DNA of 64,000 nucleotides from Vibrio sp. 05-20-BW147 (lineage in GTDB: Bacteria; Pseudomonadota; Gammaproteobacteria; Enterobacterales; Vibrionaceae). Below, in pieces: positions 24,698 through 34,222 of this stretch. The position numbers and the translations under genes are program-made. The DNA lies in NCBI RefSeq assembly GCF_013369385.1, contig NZ_SZTO01000020.1, positions 1 to 64,000 on the forward strand, written 5' to 3'. Every line of letters starts with the position of its first letter. The first letter of the stretch is position 1. Below the pieces are notes generated by a model. The model was not told where the DNA came from. It worked only from the letters and a program-made list of their open reading frames with translations, and did not search any database.

Positions 24698-26340
24698 CAG
24701 GAGCAGAGTTAGTCGTTGCCGCATTAAAACAGCAAGGCATCAAAACCGTGTTTGGTTACCCTGGTGGTGCCATCATGCCAATCTACGATGCCTTGTATGA
24801 CGGTGGTGTTGAACACATTTTGTGTCGTCATGAACAAGGGGCTGCGATGGCAGCGATTGGGATGGCGCGAGCCACGCAGGATGTTGCAGTGTGTATGGCC
24901 ACATCGGGTCCCGGAGCCACCAACCTTGTCACCGGTTTAGCCGATGCCTTTCTTGATTCAGTGCCGTTAGTTGCCATCACCGGTCAGGTTGCCAGTTCTC
25001 ATATCGGCACCGATGCATTCCAAGAAATGGATGTGATTGGTATGTCGCTATCGTGTACTAAACACAGTTACCTAGTGACCGACATCAACGAGCTGGCCCC
25101 AACCTTGGCAGAAGCCTTTGAAGTGGCCAAAACCGGACGACCGGGCCCAGTGATTGTCGATATCGCCAAAGACGTCCAGCTTGCAAAAGCGCCTGTTGAA
25201 TTGCTTCCTCCTTTTACGCCTCCAGCATTACCCCAAGTCAGCCAAGTTGATGTGGCTCGAGCCCAAACGCTTCTCGATCAATCCACCCGCCCGGTGTTAT
25301 ACGTCGGTGGTGGTGTGCAACTGGCTAAAGCGACCCACACGGTACGCGAATTTTTACGCCTCAACCCAATGCCTGCCGTCAGCACCTTAAAAGGGTTAGG
25401 CACCATCGAACGTCACGACCCTCACTATTTGGGCATGCTCGGCATGCATGGCACCAAAGCGGCCAACCTCGTGGTGCAAGAAGCGGATCTTTTGCTGGTG
25501 GTAGGTGCACGTTTTGATGACCGTGTGACGGGCAAATTAGAAACCTTCGCCCCTCACGCCAAAGTGATCCACATTGATATCGACGCGGCAGAAATCAATA
25601 AACTGCGTCATGCCAACGCTCCGTTGCGCGGCGATATCAATGTCATCCTGCCTCAGTTAGAACTGACACGTGATATTTCTCCTTGGGTTCATCACTGTGA
25701 AAGCTTACGCAGCGGCTTCAAATGGCGTTACGACCACCCGGGAGAGCTCATCTACGCGCCGGGGCTGCTCAAGCAACTTTCCGATCTGATGCCGGACAAC
25801 ACCATCGTCTCCACCGACGTAGGCCAACATCAGATGTGGGCAGCGCAGCACATTCAGCCACGCGAGCCACAAAATTTCATTACCTCAGCGGGCCTTGGCA
25901 CCATGGGTTTTGGCTTGCCAGCGGCGATGGGCGCAGCGGTAGCAAGACCGGATGCACAATCAGTGCTGATCTCTGGTGATGGCTCAATCATGATGAACAT
26001 CCAAGAATTAGGCACGCTGAAGCGCCGCCAAATCCCAGTCAAAATCGTGTTGTTGAACAACCAACGTCTTGGCATGGTGCGTCAGTGGCAATCGCTGTTC
26101 TTCGATGGTCGTCACAGTGAAACCATCCTTGATGACAACCCTGATTTCGTCATGTTGGCGAAAGCCTTCGATATTCCGGGCAAAACCATTACCAAGAAAG
26201 AAGAAGTGGAACCAGCACTTAAAGAGATGCTCGCAAGCAAAACATCTTACTTGCTGCATGTGTTGATTGATGAAGAAGAAAATGTGTGGCCGCTGGTACC
26301 GCCAGGTGCGTCAAACAGTGATATGTTGGAAAACACCTAG
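24694..26340 (+). CDS. ilvG: Acetolactate synthase II large subunit
   Basis: Thiamine-diphosphate enzyme that makes acetolactate or acetohydroxybutyrate for Val, Leu and Ile synthesis. The 548 residues are intact, with an N-terminal ThDP-binding domain containing the catalytic Glu in RHEQGAAMAA (near 47), a central domain and a C-terminal GDGSIMMNIQEL ThDP motif (near 428). The gene is unbroken, unlike the frameshifted copy in E. coli K-12. A strong AAGGAGG ribosome site precedes ATG 24694. It partners with IlvM, encoded 11 bases downstream. Confidence 0.97.
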   Translation: MTGAELVVAALKQQGIKTVFGYPGGAIMPIYDALYDGGVEHILCRHEQGAAMAAIGMARATQDVAVCMATSGPGATNLVTGLADAFLDSVPLVAITGQVASSHIGTDAFQEMDVIGMSLSCTKHSYLVTDINELAPTLAEAFEVAKTGRPGPVIVDIAKDVQLAKAPVELLPPFTPPALPQVSQVDVARAQTLLDQSTRPVLYVGGGVQLAKATHTVREFLRLNPMPAVSTLKGLGTIERHDPHYLGMLGMHGTKAANLVVQEADLLLVVGARFDDRVTGKLETFAPHAKVIHIDIDAAEINKLRHANAPLRGDINVILPQLELTRDISPWVHHCESLRSGFKWRYDHPGELIYAPGLLKQLSDLMPDNTIVSTDVGQHQMWAAQHIQPREPQNFITSAGLGTMGFGLPAAMGAAVARPDAQSVLISGDGSIMMNIQELGTLKRRQIPVKIVLLNNQRLGMVRQWQSLFFDGRHSETILDDNPDFVMLAKAFDIPGKTITKKEEVEPALKEMLASKTSYLLHVLIDEEENVWPLVPPGASNSDMLENT

Positions 26341-26351
26341 GAGAGCCACTG

Positions 26352-26636
26352 ATGGAACGTTATTTATTAGACATCAAAGCCGATGACAAACCCGTGCTGT
26401 TAGAGCGTGTTCTCCGTGTCATTCGCCACCGCGGCTTTGTCATCAAACAAGTTGCTGCGACGCAAAACCATGAGAGCAAGGTCGCCAGTGTCGAAATCAT
26501 CGTAGACAGCGATCGCCCTATCTCATTTCTCACCAATCAAATTGAAAAATTATGGGATATTCGTAGTGTTGAGGTGATGAAGATTCGTAACGACGAACTC
26601 CCTAACAACAATCTACAACAACACGTAAGTGCATAA
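26352..26636 (+). CDS. ilvM: Acetolactate synthase II small subunit
   Basis: A 94-residue regulatory subunit with a single ACT domain (ERYLLDIKADDKPVLLERVLRVIRHRGF pattern in the first 30 residues). It stabilises and activates IlvG. The short length is typical of IlvM and distinguishes it from the longer IlvH and IlvN subunits. Second gene of the operon. Confidence 0.95.
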   Translation: MERYLLDIKADDKPVLLERVLRVIRHRGFVIKQVAATQNHESKVASVEIIVDSDRPISFLTNQIEKLWDIRSVEVMKIRNDELPNNNLQQHVSA

Positions 26637-26647
26637 GGAAGGCAATA

Positions 26648-27586
26648 ATGGCAACGAAAACAGCAGATTATATCTGGTTTAATGGCAAGATGGTTCCCTG
26701 GGCAGAAGCGAATGTACACGTTCTGACTCACGCCATGCACTACGGCACCTCGGTATTTGAAGGGGTTCGCTGTTACAACACGCCAAAAGGGCCGATTGTC
26801 TTCCGTCACCAAGAACATGCGCAGCGTCTGAAAGATTCTGCCAAAATTTACCGCTTCCCAATCCCCTTTTCGGTGGAAGAGATCATGGAAGCGACTCGCG
26901 AAACTCTGCGTCAAAACAAGCTGGATAATGCCTACATTCGCCCACTAGCGTTTGTTGGCAACGTAGGCTTGGGCGTTTGTCCTCCCACTGATACCGAAAT
27001 GGATCTGATCATTGCCGCCTTCCCTTGGGGCTCTTACTTAGGGGAAGAGGCGTTGGAAAATGGCGTTGATGCCATGGTATCCAGCTGGAACCGCGCTGCG
27101 CCAAACACAATTCCAACCGCAGCGAAAGCAGGCGGTAACTACCTCTCTTCTCTACTGGTTGGTGGTGAAGCACGTCGACATGGCTATGCCGAAGGGATTG
27201 CATTAAGTGTTGATGGTTACCTTTCAGAAGGTGCCGGTGAAAACATTTTCGTGATCAAAAATGGCGTCATCACCACACCACCAGCGACGGCTGCGATTCT
27301 CCCTGGCATCACTCGTGACTCAATCATGACACTCGCGCGAGAGATGGGTTATGAAGTCCGTGAAGCCAACATCGCACGTGAAGCCCTCTACTTGGCAGAC
27401 GAAGTCTTTATGACGGGCACAGCTGCAGAAGTGGTTCCGGTGCGTAGTGTCGATCAAATTCAAGTGGGCGCAGGCAAACGCGGCCCAATCACCAAAGCGG
27501 TTCAAGAAGCGTACTTTGGCTTATTCAATGGCACCACCGAAGATAAGTGGGGCTGGTTAGATTACGTGTACCCAGAGAAGAAGTAG
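26648..27586 (+). CDS. ilvE: Branched-chain amino acid aminotransferase
   Basis: PLP-dependent class IV aminotransferase that performs the last step of Val, Leu and Ile synthesis. The 312 residues include HYGTSVFEGVRCY (near 34), the PLP lysine in TAAKAGGNYLSS (near 160), the EGAGENIF motif (near 197) and TGTAAEVVPVR (near 258). Third gene of the operon, 11 bases after ilvM. Confidence 0.97.
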   Translation: MATKTADYIWFNGKMVPWAEANVHVLTHAMHYGTSVFEGVRCYNTPKGPIVFRHQEHAQRLKDSAKIYRFPIPFSVEEIMEATRETLRQNKLDNAYIRPLAFVGNVGLGVCPPTDTEMDLIIAAFPWGSYLGEEALENGVDAMVSSWNRAAPNTIPTAAKAGGNYLSSLLVGGEARRHGYAEGIALSVDGYLSEGAGENIFVIKNGVITTPPATAAILPGITRDSIMTLAREMGYEVREANIAREALYLADEVFMTGTAAEVVPVRSVDQIQVGAGKRGPITKAVQEAYFGLFNGTTEDKWGWLDYVYPEKK

Positions 27587-27598
27587 GGAGACAACAGA

Positions 27599-29440
27599 AT
27601 GCCTAAATACAGATCAGCCACCACCACTCATGGTCGCAATATGGCCGGTGCGCGCGCACTATGGCGTGCTACGGGCGTAAAAGATGAAGACTTCGGCAAA
27701 CCGATTATTGCCGTGGTCAACTCCTTTACCCAGTTCGTACCGGGCCACGTGCACCTGAAAGACCTGGGTCAATTGGTGGCGAGAGAAATTGAAGCAGCAG
27801 GCGGTATTGCCAAAGAATTCAACACCATCGCGGTGGATGATGGTATCGCTATGGGCCACGGAGGCATGCTTTATTCACTGCCTTCTCGTGAATTGATTGC
27901 CGACTCGGTGGAGTACATGGTCAACGCGCACTGTGCCGATGCCATGGTGTGTATCTCCAACTGTGACAAAATCACCCCGGGAATGCTGATGGCGTCAATG
28001 CGCCTTAATATCCCGGTGATCTTTGTCTCGGGTGGACCAATGGAAGCGGGCAAAACCAAGCTTTCGGATCAGATCATCAAGCTGGATCTGGTCGACGCCA
28101 TGATCCAAGGCGCGGATCCTAAAGTCTCGGATGAGCAGAGCGAACAGATCGAGCGCAGTGCTTGCCCTACCTGTGGATCCTGCTCAGGCATGTTCACCGC
28201 CAACTCGATGAACTGTCTCACCGAAGCGCTTGGCCTTTCTCAGCCAGGTAACGGCTCTTTGCTCGCAACGCATGCCGATCGTAAACAACTGTTTATCAGT
28301 GCAGGCCAACGTATCGTTGAACTGACCAAGCGTTACTACGAACAAGATGATGAAAGCGCACTGCCACGCAACATTGCGACCAAAGCCGCGTTTGAAAACG
28401 CCATGGCGCTAGACATCGCCATGGGCGGTTCAACCAACACCGTTTTACACCTCTTAGCTGCAGCGCAAGAAGGTGAGGTGGATTTTGACATGACAGACAT
28501 CGATCGCATGTCACGCATGGTGCCTCACCTATGTAAAGTGGCGCCATCAACCCAGAAATACCACATGGAAGATGTGCACCGCGCAGGTGGCGTGGTCGGT
28601 ATTTTGGGCGAACTTAACCGAGCGGGCCTACTGCACAATCAATCGAAAACGGTGCTTGGCCTCACTTGGGAAGAACAGCTTGCCCAATACGACATCATGC
28701 TGACCGATTCGGAAGAAGTGAAACGCTTCTACCGTGCAGGCCCTGCGGGTATTCGTACCACTCAAGCGTTCTCGCAAGATTGCCGCTGGGATACCTTGGA
28801 TGACGATCGTGCCCAAGGCTGTATTCGCACCAAAGAAAACGCCTTTAGCCAAGATGGTGGCCTCGCTGTCCTCAAAGGCAATATTGCGCTGGATGGCTGT
28901 ATCGTTAAGACGGCGGGTGTGGATGAGAGCATTCTTAAATTCACTGGCCCTGCTGTGGTTTTTGAAAGCCAAGAAGACGCGGTGGAAGGTATCTTGGGGG
29001 GCAAAGTCAAAGCGGGCGATGTGGTGGTGATTCGCTACGAAGGTCCGAAAGGCGGCCCAGGCATGCAAGAGATGCTCTACCCTACCACGTATTTGAAATC
29101 GATGGGTCTAGGCAAAGCGTGTGCACTACTGACCGACGGACGTTTCTCTGGCGGCACATCGGGTCTTTCTATCGGCCACGCCTCACCTGAAGCGGCCAAC
29201 GGTGGCGCGATCGGTTTGGTCAAACAGGGCGACTTGATTGCCATCGACATTCCAAATCGCACGATTTCTCTGCAAGTTTCCGATCAAGAAATGGCAGAGC
29301 GCCGAGCAGAACAAGACGCGCTTGGCTGGAAACCCGTCTCTCGCCAACGCGAAGTGTCGTTCGCGCTGAAAGCCTACGCCAGCATGGCAACCAGTGCCGA
29401 TAAAGGCGCGGTAAGAGACAAGTCAAAGCTTGAGGGCTAA
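27599..29440 (+). CDS. ilvD: Dihydroxy-acid dehydratase
   Basis: Iron-sulfur dehydratase that forms the 2-keto acid precursors of Val and Ile. The 613 residues have the family cysteine motifs CISNCDKITPGM (near 118) and CPTCGSCSGMFTANSMNCL (near 189), and the C-terminal LTDGRFSGGTSGLSIGHASPEA block. It begins 12 bases after ilvE. The cluster makes it sensitive to oxidative damage, as in other bacteria with this [4Fe-4S] type. Confidence 0.97.
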   Translation: MPKYRSATTTHGRNMAGARALWRATGVKDEDFGKPIIAVVNSFTQFVPGHVHLKDLGQLVAREIEAAGGIAKEFNTIAVDDGIAMGHGGMLYSLPSRELIADSVEYMVNAHCADAMVCISNCDKITPGMLMASMRLNIPVIFVSGGPMEAGKTKLSDQIIKLDLVDAMIQGADPKVSDEQSEQIERSACPTCGSCSGMFTANSMNCLTEALGLSQPGNGSLLATHADRKQLFISAGQRIVELTKRYYEQDDESALPRNIATKAAFENAMALDIAMGGSTNTVLHLLAAAQEGEVDFDMTDIDRMSRMVPHLCKVAPSTQKYHMEDVHRAGGVVGILGELNRAGLLHNQSKTVLGLTWEEQLAQYDIMLTDSEEVKRFYRAGPAGIRTTQAFSQDCRWDTLDDDRAQGCIRTKENAFSQDGGLAVLKGNIALDGCIVKTAGVDESILKFTGPAVVFESQEDAVEGILGGKVKAGDVVVIRYEGPKGGPGMQEMLYPTTYLKSMGLGKACALLTDGRFSGGTSGLSIGHASPEAANGGAIGLVKQGDLIAIDIPNRTISLQVSDQEMAERRAEQDALGWKPVSRQREVSFALKAYASMATSADKGAVRDKSKLEG

Positions 29441-29443
29441 GCA

Positions 29444-30973
29444 ATGTCATTAACCCAACAAACTGGCGCAGACTACCTGCGCCAGATACTACGCGCTCCT
29501 GTGTATGAAGTGGCGACCGTCACCCCCTTGCAAGAGATGCCGCGTTTATCGGCACGTATTGGCAACAATGTGCAGATCAAACGTGAAGACCGCCAGCCGG
29601 TGCATTCGTTTAAATTGCGTGGTGCTTACAATATGGTGGCCAATCTGTCTCAAGCGCAGAAGGACGCGGGGGTGATTGCCGCTTCTGCGGGCAACCATGC
29701 GCAAGGCATGGCTCTGTCAGGCACGCGCCTTGGCATTGAAACCACCATCGTGATGCCTCGCACGACGCCGGATATCAAAGTCGACGCAGTGCGCGGCTTT
29801 GGCGGCAAAGTCGTCTTGCACGGTAGCAACTTCGATGAAGCCAAAGCCGAGGCCGAACGCCTTTCTCAAGAGAAAGGCTACACTTTTGTCCCGCCTTTCG
29901 ATCATCCTTTAGTGATTGCTGGGCAAGGCACCATCGGCATGGAAATGCTGCAGCAAAACGGCCATCTCGACCACATTTTCGTCCCTGTAGGGGGCGGTGG
30001 TTTAGCCGCTGGTGTGGCGGTGTTGGTGAAACAACTGATGCCAGAGATCAAAGTCATTGCGGTGGAACCTGAAGATTCAGCCTGCCTTAAGGCGGCATTG
30101 GATGCCGGTGAGCCTGTGGTACTGGATCAAGTCAGTATGTTTGCTGATGGTGTGGCGGTAAAACGCATTGGCGATGAAACTTTCCGTCTATGCCAGCACT
30201 ACATTGACGATCACGTCACCGTCTCCAGTGATGAAATCTGCGCGGCGGTCAAAGACATTTTCGAAGACACCCGTGCGATTGCTGAGCCTTCCGGTGCACT
30301 GGCGCTGGCGGGGCTGAAAAAGTATGCCGAGAAGCACAAACTCAAAGGGCGCAACTTGGGTACCGTGCTTTCGGGTGCCAATACCAACTTCCACGGTTTG
30401 CGTTATGTTTCTGAGCGTTGTGAGCTGGGTGAAAAACGCGAAGGCTTGCTTGCGGTGACCATCCCAGAGCGTAAAGGGGCATTTTTTGAGTTCTGCCATT
30501 TGATTGGTGGCCGTGCGGTGACGGAGTTCAACTACCGTTACAACGACGACTCTCTGGCCAATATTTTTGTCGGTGTTCGTCTGCAAAATGGTCAAGAGGA
30601 GTTGGATGGTATCATTCGCGACTTACGCGAAGGCGGCTACCCAGTGGTGGACCTTTCTGAGGATGAAATGGCCAAGCTGCACGTACGCTACATGATTGGC
30701 GGTAAACCCTCCAAACCACTCAAAGAGCGCTTATACAGCTTTGAGTTTCCAGAATACCCAGGCGCACTGCTTAAGTTCCTGAGCACACTGGGAACACACT
30801 GGAACATTAGCCTATTTAACTACCGCAACCATGGGGCCGATTATGGCCGCGTACTGTGTGGTTTTGAGCTTGATGAGAGTGATTTATCCCGCTTTTCGGC
30901 GCATTTGCGCGAACTTGGCTACCAATGCAAAGATGTCACGGATAACCCATCCTACCGTTTCTTTCTTTCCTAA
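29444..30973 (+). CDS. ilvA: Threonine ammonia-lyase, biosynthetic
   Basis: Deaminates threonine to 2-oxobutanoate, the committed step of isoleucine synthesis. The 509 residues comprise a PLP-dependent catalytic domain with SFKLRGAYNM (Lys57 as Schiff-base lysine), the AASAGNHAQGMA loop and the VPVGGGGLAAGV glycine-rich loop, and a C-terminal tandem ACT-like regulatory region (about 325-509) that binds Ile and Val. It is the last gene of the operon, only three bases after ilvD. A terminator follows nine bases later. Confidence 0.97.
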   Translation: MSLTQQTGADYLRQILRAPVYEVATVTPLQEMPRLSARIGNNVQIKREDRQPVHSFKLRGAYNMVANLSQAQKDAGVIAASAGNHAQGMALSGTRLGIETTIVMPRTTPDIKVDAVRGFGGKVVLHGSNFDEAKAEAERLSQEKGYTFVPPFDHPLVIAGQGTIGMEMLQQNGHLDHIFVPVGGGGLAAGVAVLVKQLMPEIKVIAVEPEDSACLKAALDAGEPVVLDQVSMFADGVAVKRIGDETFRLCQHYIDDHVTVSSDEICAAVKDIFEDTRAIAEPSGALALAGLKKYAEKHKLKGRNLGTVLSGANTNFHGLRYVSERCELGEKREGLLAVTIPERKGAFFEFCHLIGGRAVTEFNYRYNDDSLANIFVGVRLQNGQEELDGIIRDLREGGYPVVDLSEDEMAKLHVRYMIGGKPSKPLKERLYSFEFPEYPGALLKFLSTLGTHWNISLFNYRNHGADYGRVLCGFELDESDLSRFSAHLRELGYQCKDVTDNPSYRFFLS

Positions 30974-30981
30974 TGCTGTTA

Positions 30982-31008
30982 AAAACGCCCTGTCATACAG
31001 GGCGTTTT
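30982..31008. terminator. Convergent terminator of ilvA and punR
   Basis: A perfect 11-bp stem, AAAACGCCCTG / CAGGGCGTTTT, with a 5-base loop. The loop contains the stop codon of the convergent LysR gene, so both operons share it. Confidence 0.85.
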
Positions 31009-31913
31009 GTTTCGCTCAGCAACCAATCTTGATGCAGTTGATGTGAGTTTCCTAAGTAGTCCACCATCCACTGAATCAACTTGTGGTTGTCATCTTTTCG
31101 CCACACCAGACAACATTGACTCAGCGGTTTGTCGTCCGGTAGCACCTTTTCCACCAGCACACCGTCGTTGATCAGTGGCATGGCAATATGACGCGGCATA
31201 TAACCCACGCCTACGCCATTTTTTAAACACTCGATAGCACTGTACCAATTGGGCAACAACAGACGACGCTGCTGCGGATAATGCCCAGTATGGCGCTTGG
31301 GTAGCACACTGGAGGTATCATCCAAACAGATCGCGGGAAACTGACTGACAAACGCTTCTGTCAGCACTTGCTGACGCACGCAAGGATGCGCTGGAGACAT
31401 GACAAACGCCCAATCCAATCGTCCCATATCGCGCACTTCAAAATCGCCCCCAACAGGAATGGCCGAGGTGGCGCCGATGACGATATCCGCGCGCCCTTGG
31501 GCAATCGCCTCCCAAGAACCATTGAACACTTCCATATTGATTTGCAGTTCTGCAAAATCGAATTCGCGATAGAAATCCTCAACCAAAGGCTTGAGTTTGT
31601 CGAGCTTGACCACGTTATCCAGCGTCAACTTCAGCGTGGATTGCCAGCCTTGCGCCGCGCGCCGCGTCTGCGATTTCACTTCTTCCATCTGCCTTAGCAG
31701 CATTCTCGCTTCGGCGATGAACAGCTCACCTGCTGGGGTCAGTTCTACTTTTCTCGGTAAACGGCGGAACAGCAACACGCCTAGTTCTTGTTCCACCTGA
31801 CGCACACCATAACTGATGGCCGAGGGCACTTTGTGCAACACCTCAGCGGCGGCAGTAAAACTGCCTAAACGAGCGACGGTATCCAACATTTCTAGCGATG
31901 GCTTTGAAAACAC
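30993..31913 (-). CDS. punR: LysR-family regulator, PunR-like
   Basis: A 306-residue LysR regulator. The N-terminal winged helix-turn-helix spans about 5-65 (SFTAAAEVLHKVPSAISYGVR...LGVLLFRR), followed by a linker helix and an effector-binding domain from about 90. It is divergent from a purine-nucleoside-type MFS transporter, the same arrangement as punR(ydhB)-punC(ydhC) in E. coli, where PunR activates punC. The assignment relies on that neighbourhood plus resemblance; effector specificity is not shown by the sequence. Confidence 0.8.
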   Translation of the reverse strand: MFSKPSLEMLDTVARLGSFTAAAEVLHKVPSAISYGVRQVEQELGVLLFRRLPRKVELTPAGELFIAEARMLLRQMEEVKSQTRRAAQGWQSTLKLTLDNVVKLDKLKPLVEDFYREFDFAELQINMEVFNGSWEAIAQGRADIVIGATSAIPVGGDFEVRDMGRLDWAFVMSPAHPCVRQQVLTEAFVSQFPAICLDDTSSVLPKRHTGHYPQQRRLLLPNWYSAIECLKNGVGVGYMPRHIAMPLINDGVLVEKVLPDDKPLSQCCLVWRKDDNHKLIQWMVDYLGNSHQLHQDWLLSETKRPV

Positions 31914-32008
31914 AGCTTACCTTTCAAAAATTTTGATTGATAACCATGAATTTTAGCGTTTTATTTTCTCAAAAGCGAAAAATAGAATAGCAGGGCATAT
32001 AAATCAGG

Positions 32009-32020
32009 GTTGGCGCCAAC
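32009..32020. promoter_or_regulatory. Palindrome in the punR-punC gap (candidate PunR operator)
   Basis: GTTGGCGCCAAC is a perfect 12-bp palindrome with outer TCA/TGA arms, 44 bases upstream of punC. LysR regulators bind interrupted palindromes between divergent genes, which fits its position. Not verified. Confidence 0.4.
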
Positions 32021-32064
32021 TGATCACAAAACATTTGTAGTGAAAAAAATTGAATGGAATAACT

Positions 32065-33270
32065 ATGAACATTTCAAAATTACAGCTTGTGTATCTTGCA
32101 GCCCTCTCGATGCTCGGCTTTGTCGCAACAGACATGTATCTCCCTGCGTTTAAAGCGATGGAAATCGACTTTATGACCGGACCAGAACAGATCGCGCTTT
32201 CCTTAACGGTCTTTTTGGTCGGCATGGCGGTCGGTCAACTGCTTTGGGGCCTTGCCTCTGATAAGTTTGGTCACCGAAATACCTTAGCAGCAGGCCTTGC
32301 TCTGTTTACGCTGGCCTCATTGGGTTTGGCGTTCAGTGATCAAGTTTGGCAACTGCTCAGCTTGCGTTTTGTGCAAGCAATCGGTGTGTGTGCACCGGCG
32401 GTGATTTGGCAAGCCATGGTCATCAAACGTTACTCCAGCAGTAGCCAACAAATTTTTGCTACCATTATGCCGCTGGTGGCGCTTTCTCCTGCGCTCGCCC
32501 CTCAGTTGGGTGTTGTGTTGGCTGATAGTTTTGGTTGGCACAGTATTTTTGTCGCGTTAACGGTACTCGGTTTGGTCTTGGTTGCGGCGACCATGGCACA
32601 GCCTAGTGTCGCCAATGAGCCAAAGCAAAGCAGTGTAACATCGGATATCAAGCATCTGCTCAGCTCAAAAACCTATTTGGGCAACGTGCTGATGTTCGCC
32701 ACCGCGTCTGCCGCTTTCTTTGCTTACTTGACCGGCATGCCTGAAATCATGGCGCAGCTTGGCTACGATTCCAAAGACATTGGCATGAGCTTTGTGCCGC
32801 AAACCATCGCGTTTATGGTCGGCGGATACTTAGGTAAAGTTGGCGTGCGTAAATTTGGTGATGAAAAAGTCCTGCGTCAACTGATTGGTCTGTTCAGCGT
32901 CGCGGCACTGCTGATTTTCATCGCATCACAATGGCAGTTAACGTCTATTTGGCCAATCTTAGCGCCATTCTGTTTGATTGCCGTGGCGAATGGTGCCCTT
33001 TACCCTATCGTGGTTAACCGTGCACTTGCCAGTGCCAAGCAAAGCCCAGCCACGGCCGCAGGTTTGCAAAACAGTTTACAAATCACCGTCAGCAGTTTAT
33101 CTAGCGCGCTGGTCGCCGCCCTTGCTAGCCAAGCGCAAGCGGTCACCGGTATTGCGATTGTTCTCTGTATGGGCGGACTTTGGATCGGCTATATCGTCTC
33201 CAACAAAGAGTTGGCGCAGCACTTCACGACACCAGACAATGCACGCGTGGTGAGTGATGAAGAGATCTAA
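32065..33270 (+). CDS. punC: Bcr/CflA-type MFS transporter, PunC-like purine nucleoside transporter
   Basis: A 401-residue inner-membrane transporter with about 12 membrane segments. The N-terminus shows LGFVATDMYLPAFKAME and the loop motif WGLASDKFGHRN between segments 2 and 3, typical of the Bcr/CflA drug-efflux branch. It resembles E. coli YdhC/PunC along its length, including VIWQAMV and FVPQTIAFMVGGY. PunC imports purine nucleosides in E. coli; drug efflux is the alternative. ATG 32065 is preferred over an upstream in-frame TTG. A terminator follows. Confidence 0.83.
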   Translation: MNISKLQLVYLAALSMLGFVATDMYLPAFKAMEIDFMTGPEQIALSLTVFLVGMAVGQLLWGLASDKFGHRNTLAAGLALFTLASLGLAFSDQVWQLLSLRFVQAIGVCAPAVIWQAMVIKRYSSSSQQIFATIMPLVALSPALAPQLGVVLADSFGWHSIFVALTVLGLVLVAATMAQPSVANEPKQSSVTSDIKHLLSSKTYLGNVLMFATASAAFFAYLTGMPEIMAQLGYDSKDIGMSFVPQTIAFMVGGYLGKVGVRKFGDEKVLRQLIGLFSVAALLIFIASQWQLTSIWPILAPFCLIAVANGALYPIVVNRALASAKQSPATAAGLQNSLQITVSSLSSALVAALASQAQAVTGIAIVLCMGGLWIGYIVSNKELAQHFTTPDNARVVSDEEI

Positions 33271-33287
33271 TCTCTAGCAACACAAGA

Positions 33288-33317
33288 GCCGCATAATAAG
33301 TATGCGGCTTTATATTT
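33288..33317 (+). terminator. Terminator after punC
   Basis: An 8-bp stem, GCCGCATA / TATGCGGC, with loop ATAAG, followed by TTTATATTT. Confidence 0.8.
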
Positions 33318-33338
33318 CGAGGCGAAGCTAACAGCCAG

Positions 33339-34115
33339 TTATAACCCTTTTAGTCCCCATTTTTCTGCGGTCTGTTTAAAGAAACCTTGTGTCTTTTTCA
33401 GTTCAACCCAATGGTTAACGTAATTAATCCAAACTTGATCATCCTGTGGCAATAGCATGGCGATCGGTGTCGGCTTGCGCGGCTCTTTGACGGGTACAAT
33501 CGCCAATTGCTGAAATTTCTCCACCAGCGTCGCCGCTTCCACATTTGAGGTCACAGAGACATCCGCTCGTTTGGCCAACAGTTCTTGGAAATCACGGGCT
33601 GGGGCTTCAACCACAATGTGCTGTGCGGAAGGGAAAAACGCCTTCACCATTTTTTCTTGTACGGTCCCCAGAGTCGCCGCCACTTTTACATCCGCTTTAT
33701 CAAAATCGCTCCAATCAGAGTACTTACCGAGATCTTTTTTCTGCACTACAGGCACAAACGCAAGATAAAAGTAAGGCTGACTGTAACCAGCCACTTTCGC
33801 GCGAGACATACTCAGCGATGCGCTGCCTGTAATGTCATACTTATCCGCGGTGATGCCATTAACTAACGTTTTCCAATCCGTCGCCACGTATTCAACTTTG
33901 ACGCCGAGGTCTTTCGCCAGCTCAGTCGTGACATCGATATCAAAACCACGATAACTGTTACTAGCTGGATCTTTCATCGTCATCGGGTTCCAATCCCCGG
34001 TCGTGCCGACTCTTAATACCCCGTTGTCGAGAATCTCATTCAAACGACTTTGTGCATTAGCCAGAGTGGACGCAGCAAGCAAACCAAGCCCCAACGCTAA
34101 CCAAGTTTTTTTCAT
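33339..34115 (-). CDS. Periplasmic amino-acid-type substrate-binding protein (PheC-like)
   Basis: A 258-residue SBP family 3 protein with a signal peptide (1-21, ending STLANA). The mature start SRLNEILDNGVLRVGTTGDW is very close to cyclohexadienyl dehydratase (PheC)-like binding proteins. A transporter role is more likely than an enzyme, because a permease gene of the same superfamily is divergent 107 bases away. ATG 34115 follows AAGGA at seven bases; a 49-codon upstream extension would run through the divergent gene start and is rejected. No ATPase gene is adjacent. Confidence 0.82.
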   Translation of the reverse strand: MKKTWLALGLGLLAASTLANAQSRLNEILDNGVLRVGTTGDWNPMTMKDPASNSYRGFDIDVTTELAKDLGVKVEYVATDWKTLVNGITADKYDITGSASLSMSRAKVAGYSQPYFYLAFVPVVQKKDLGKYSDWSDFDKADVKVAATLGTVQEKMVKAFFPSAQHIVVEAPARDFQELLAKRADVSVTSNVEAATLVEKFQQLAIVPVKEPRKPTPIAMLLPQDDQVWINYVNHWVELKKTQGFFKQTAEKWGLKGL

Positions 34116-34222
34116 TTTATTTTCCTTTAACTTATTGTTCCGTAAATAGTTGAGATTTCGCGTTACATCATTGATAACATAGCAGCAACACAACCATTTT
34201 TTTAGTTGATATAAGGTGTAGT

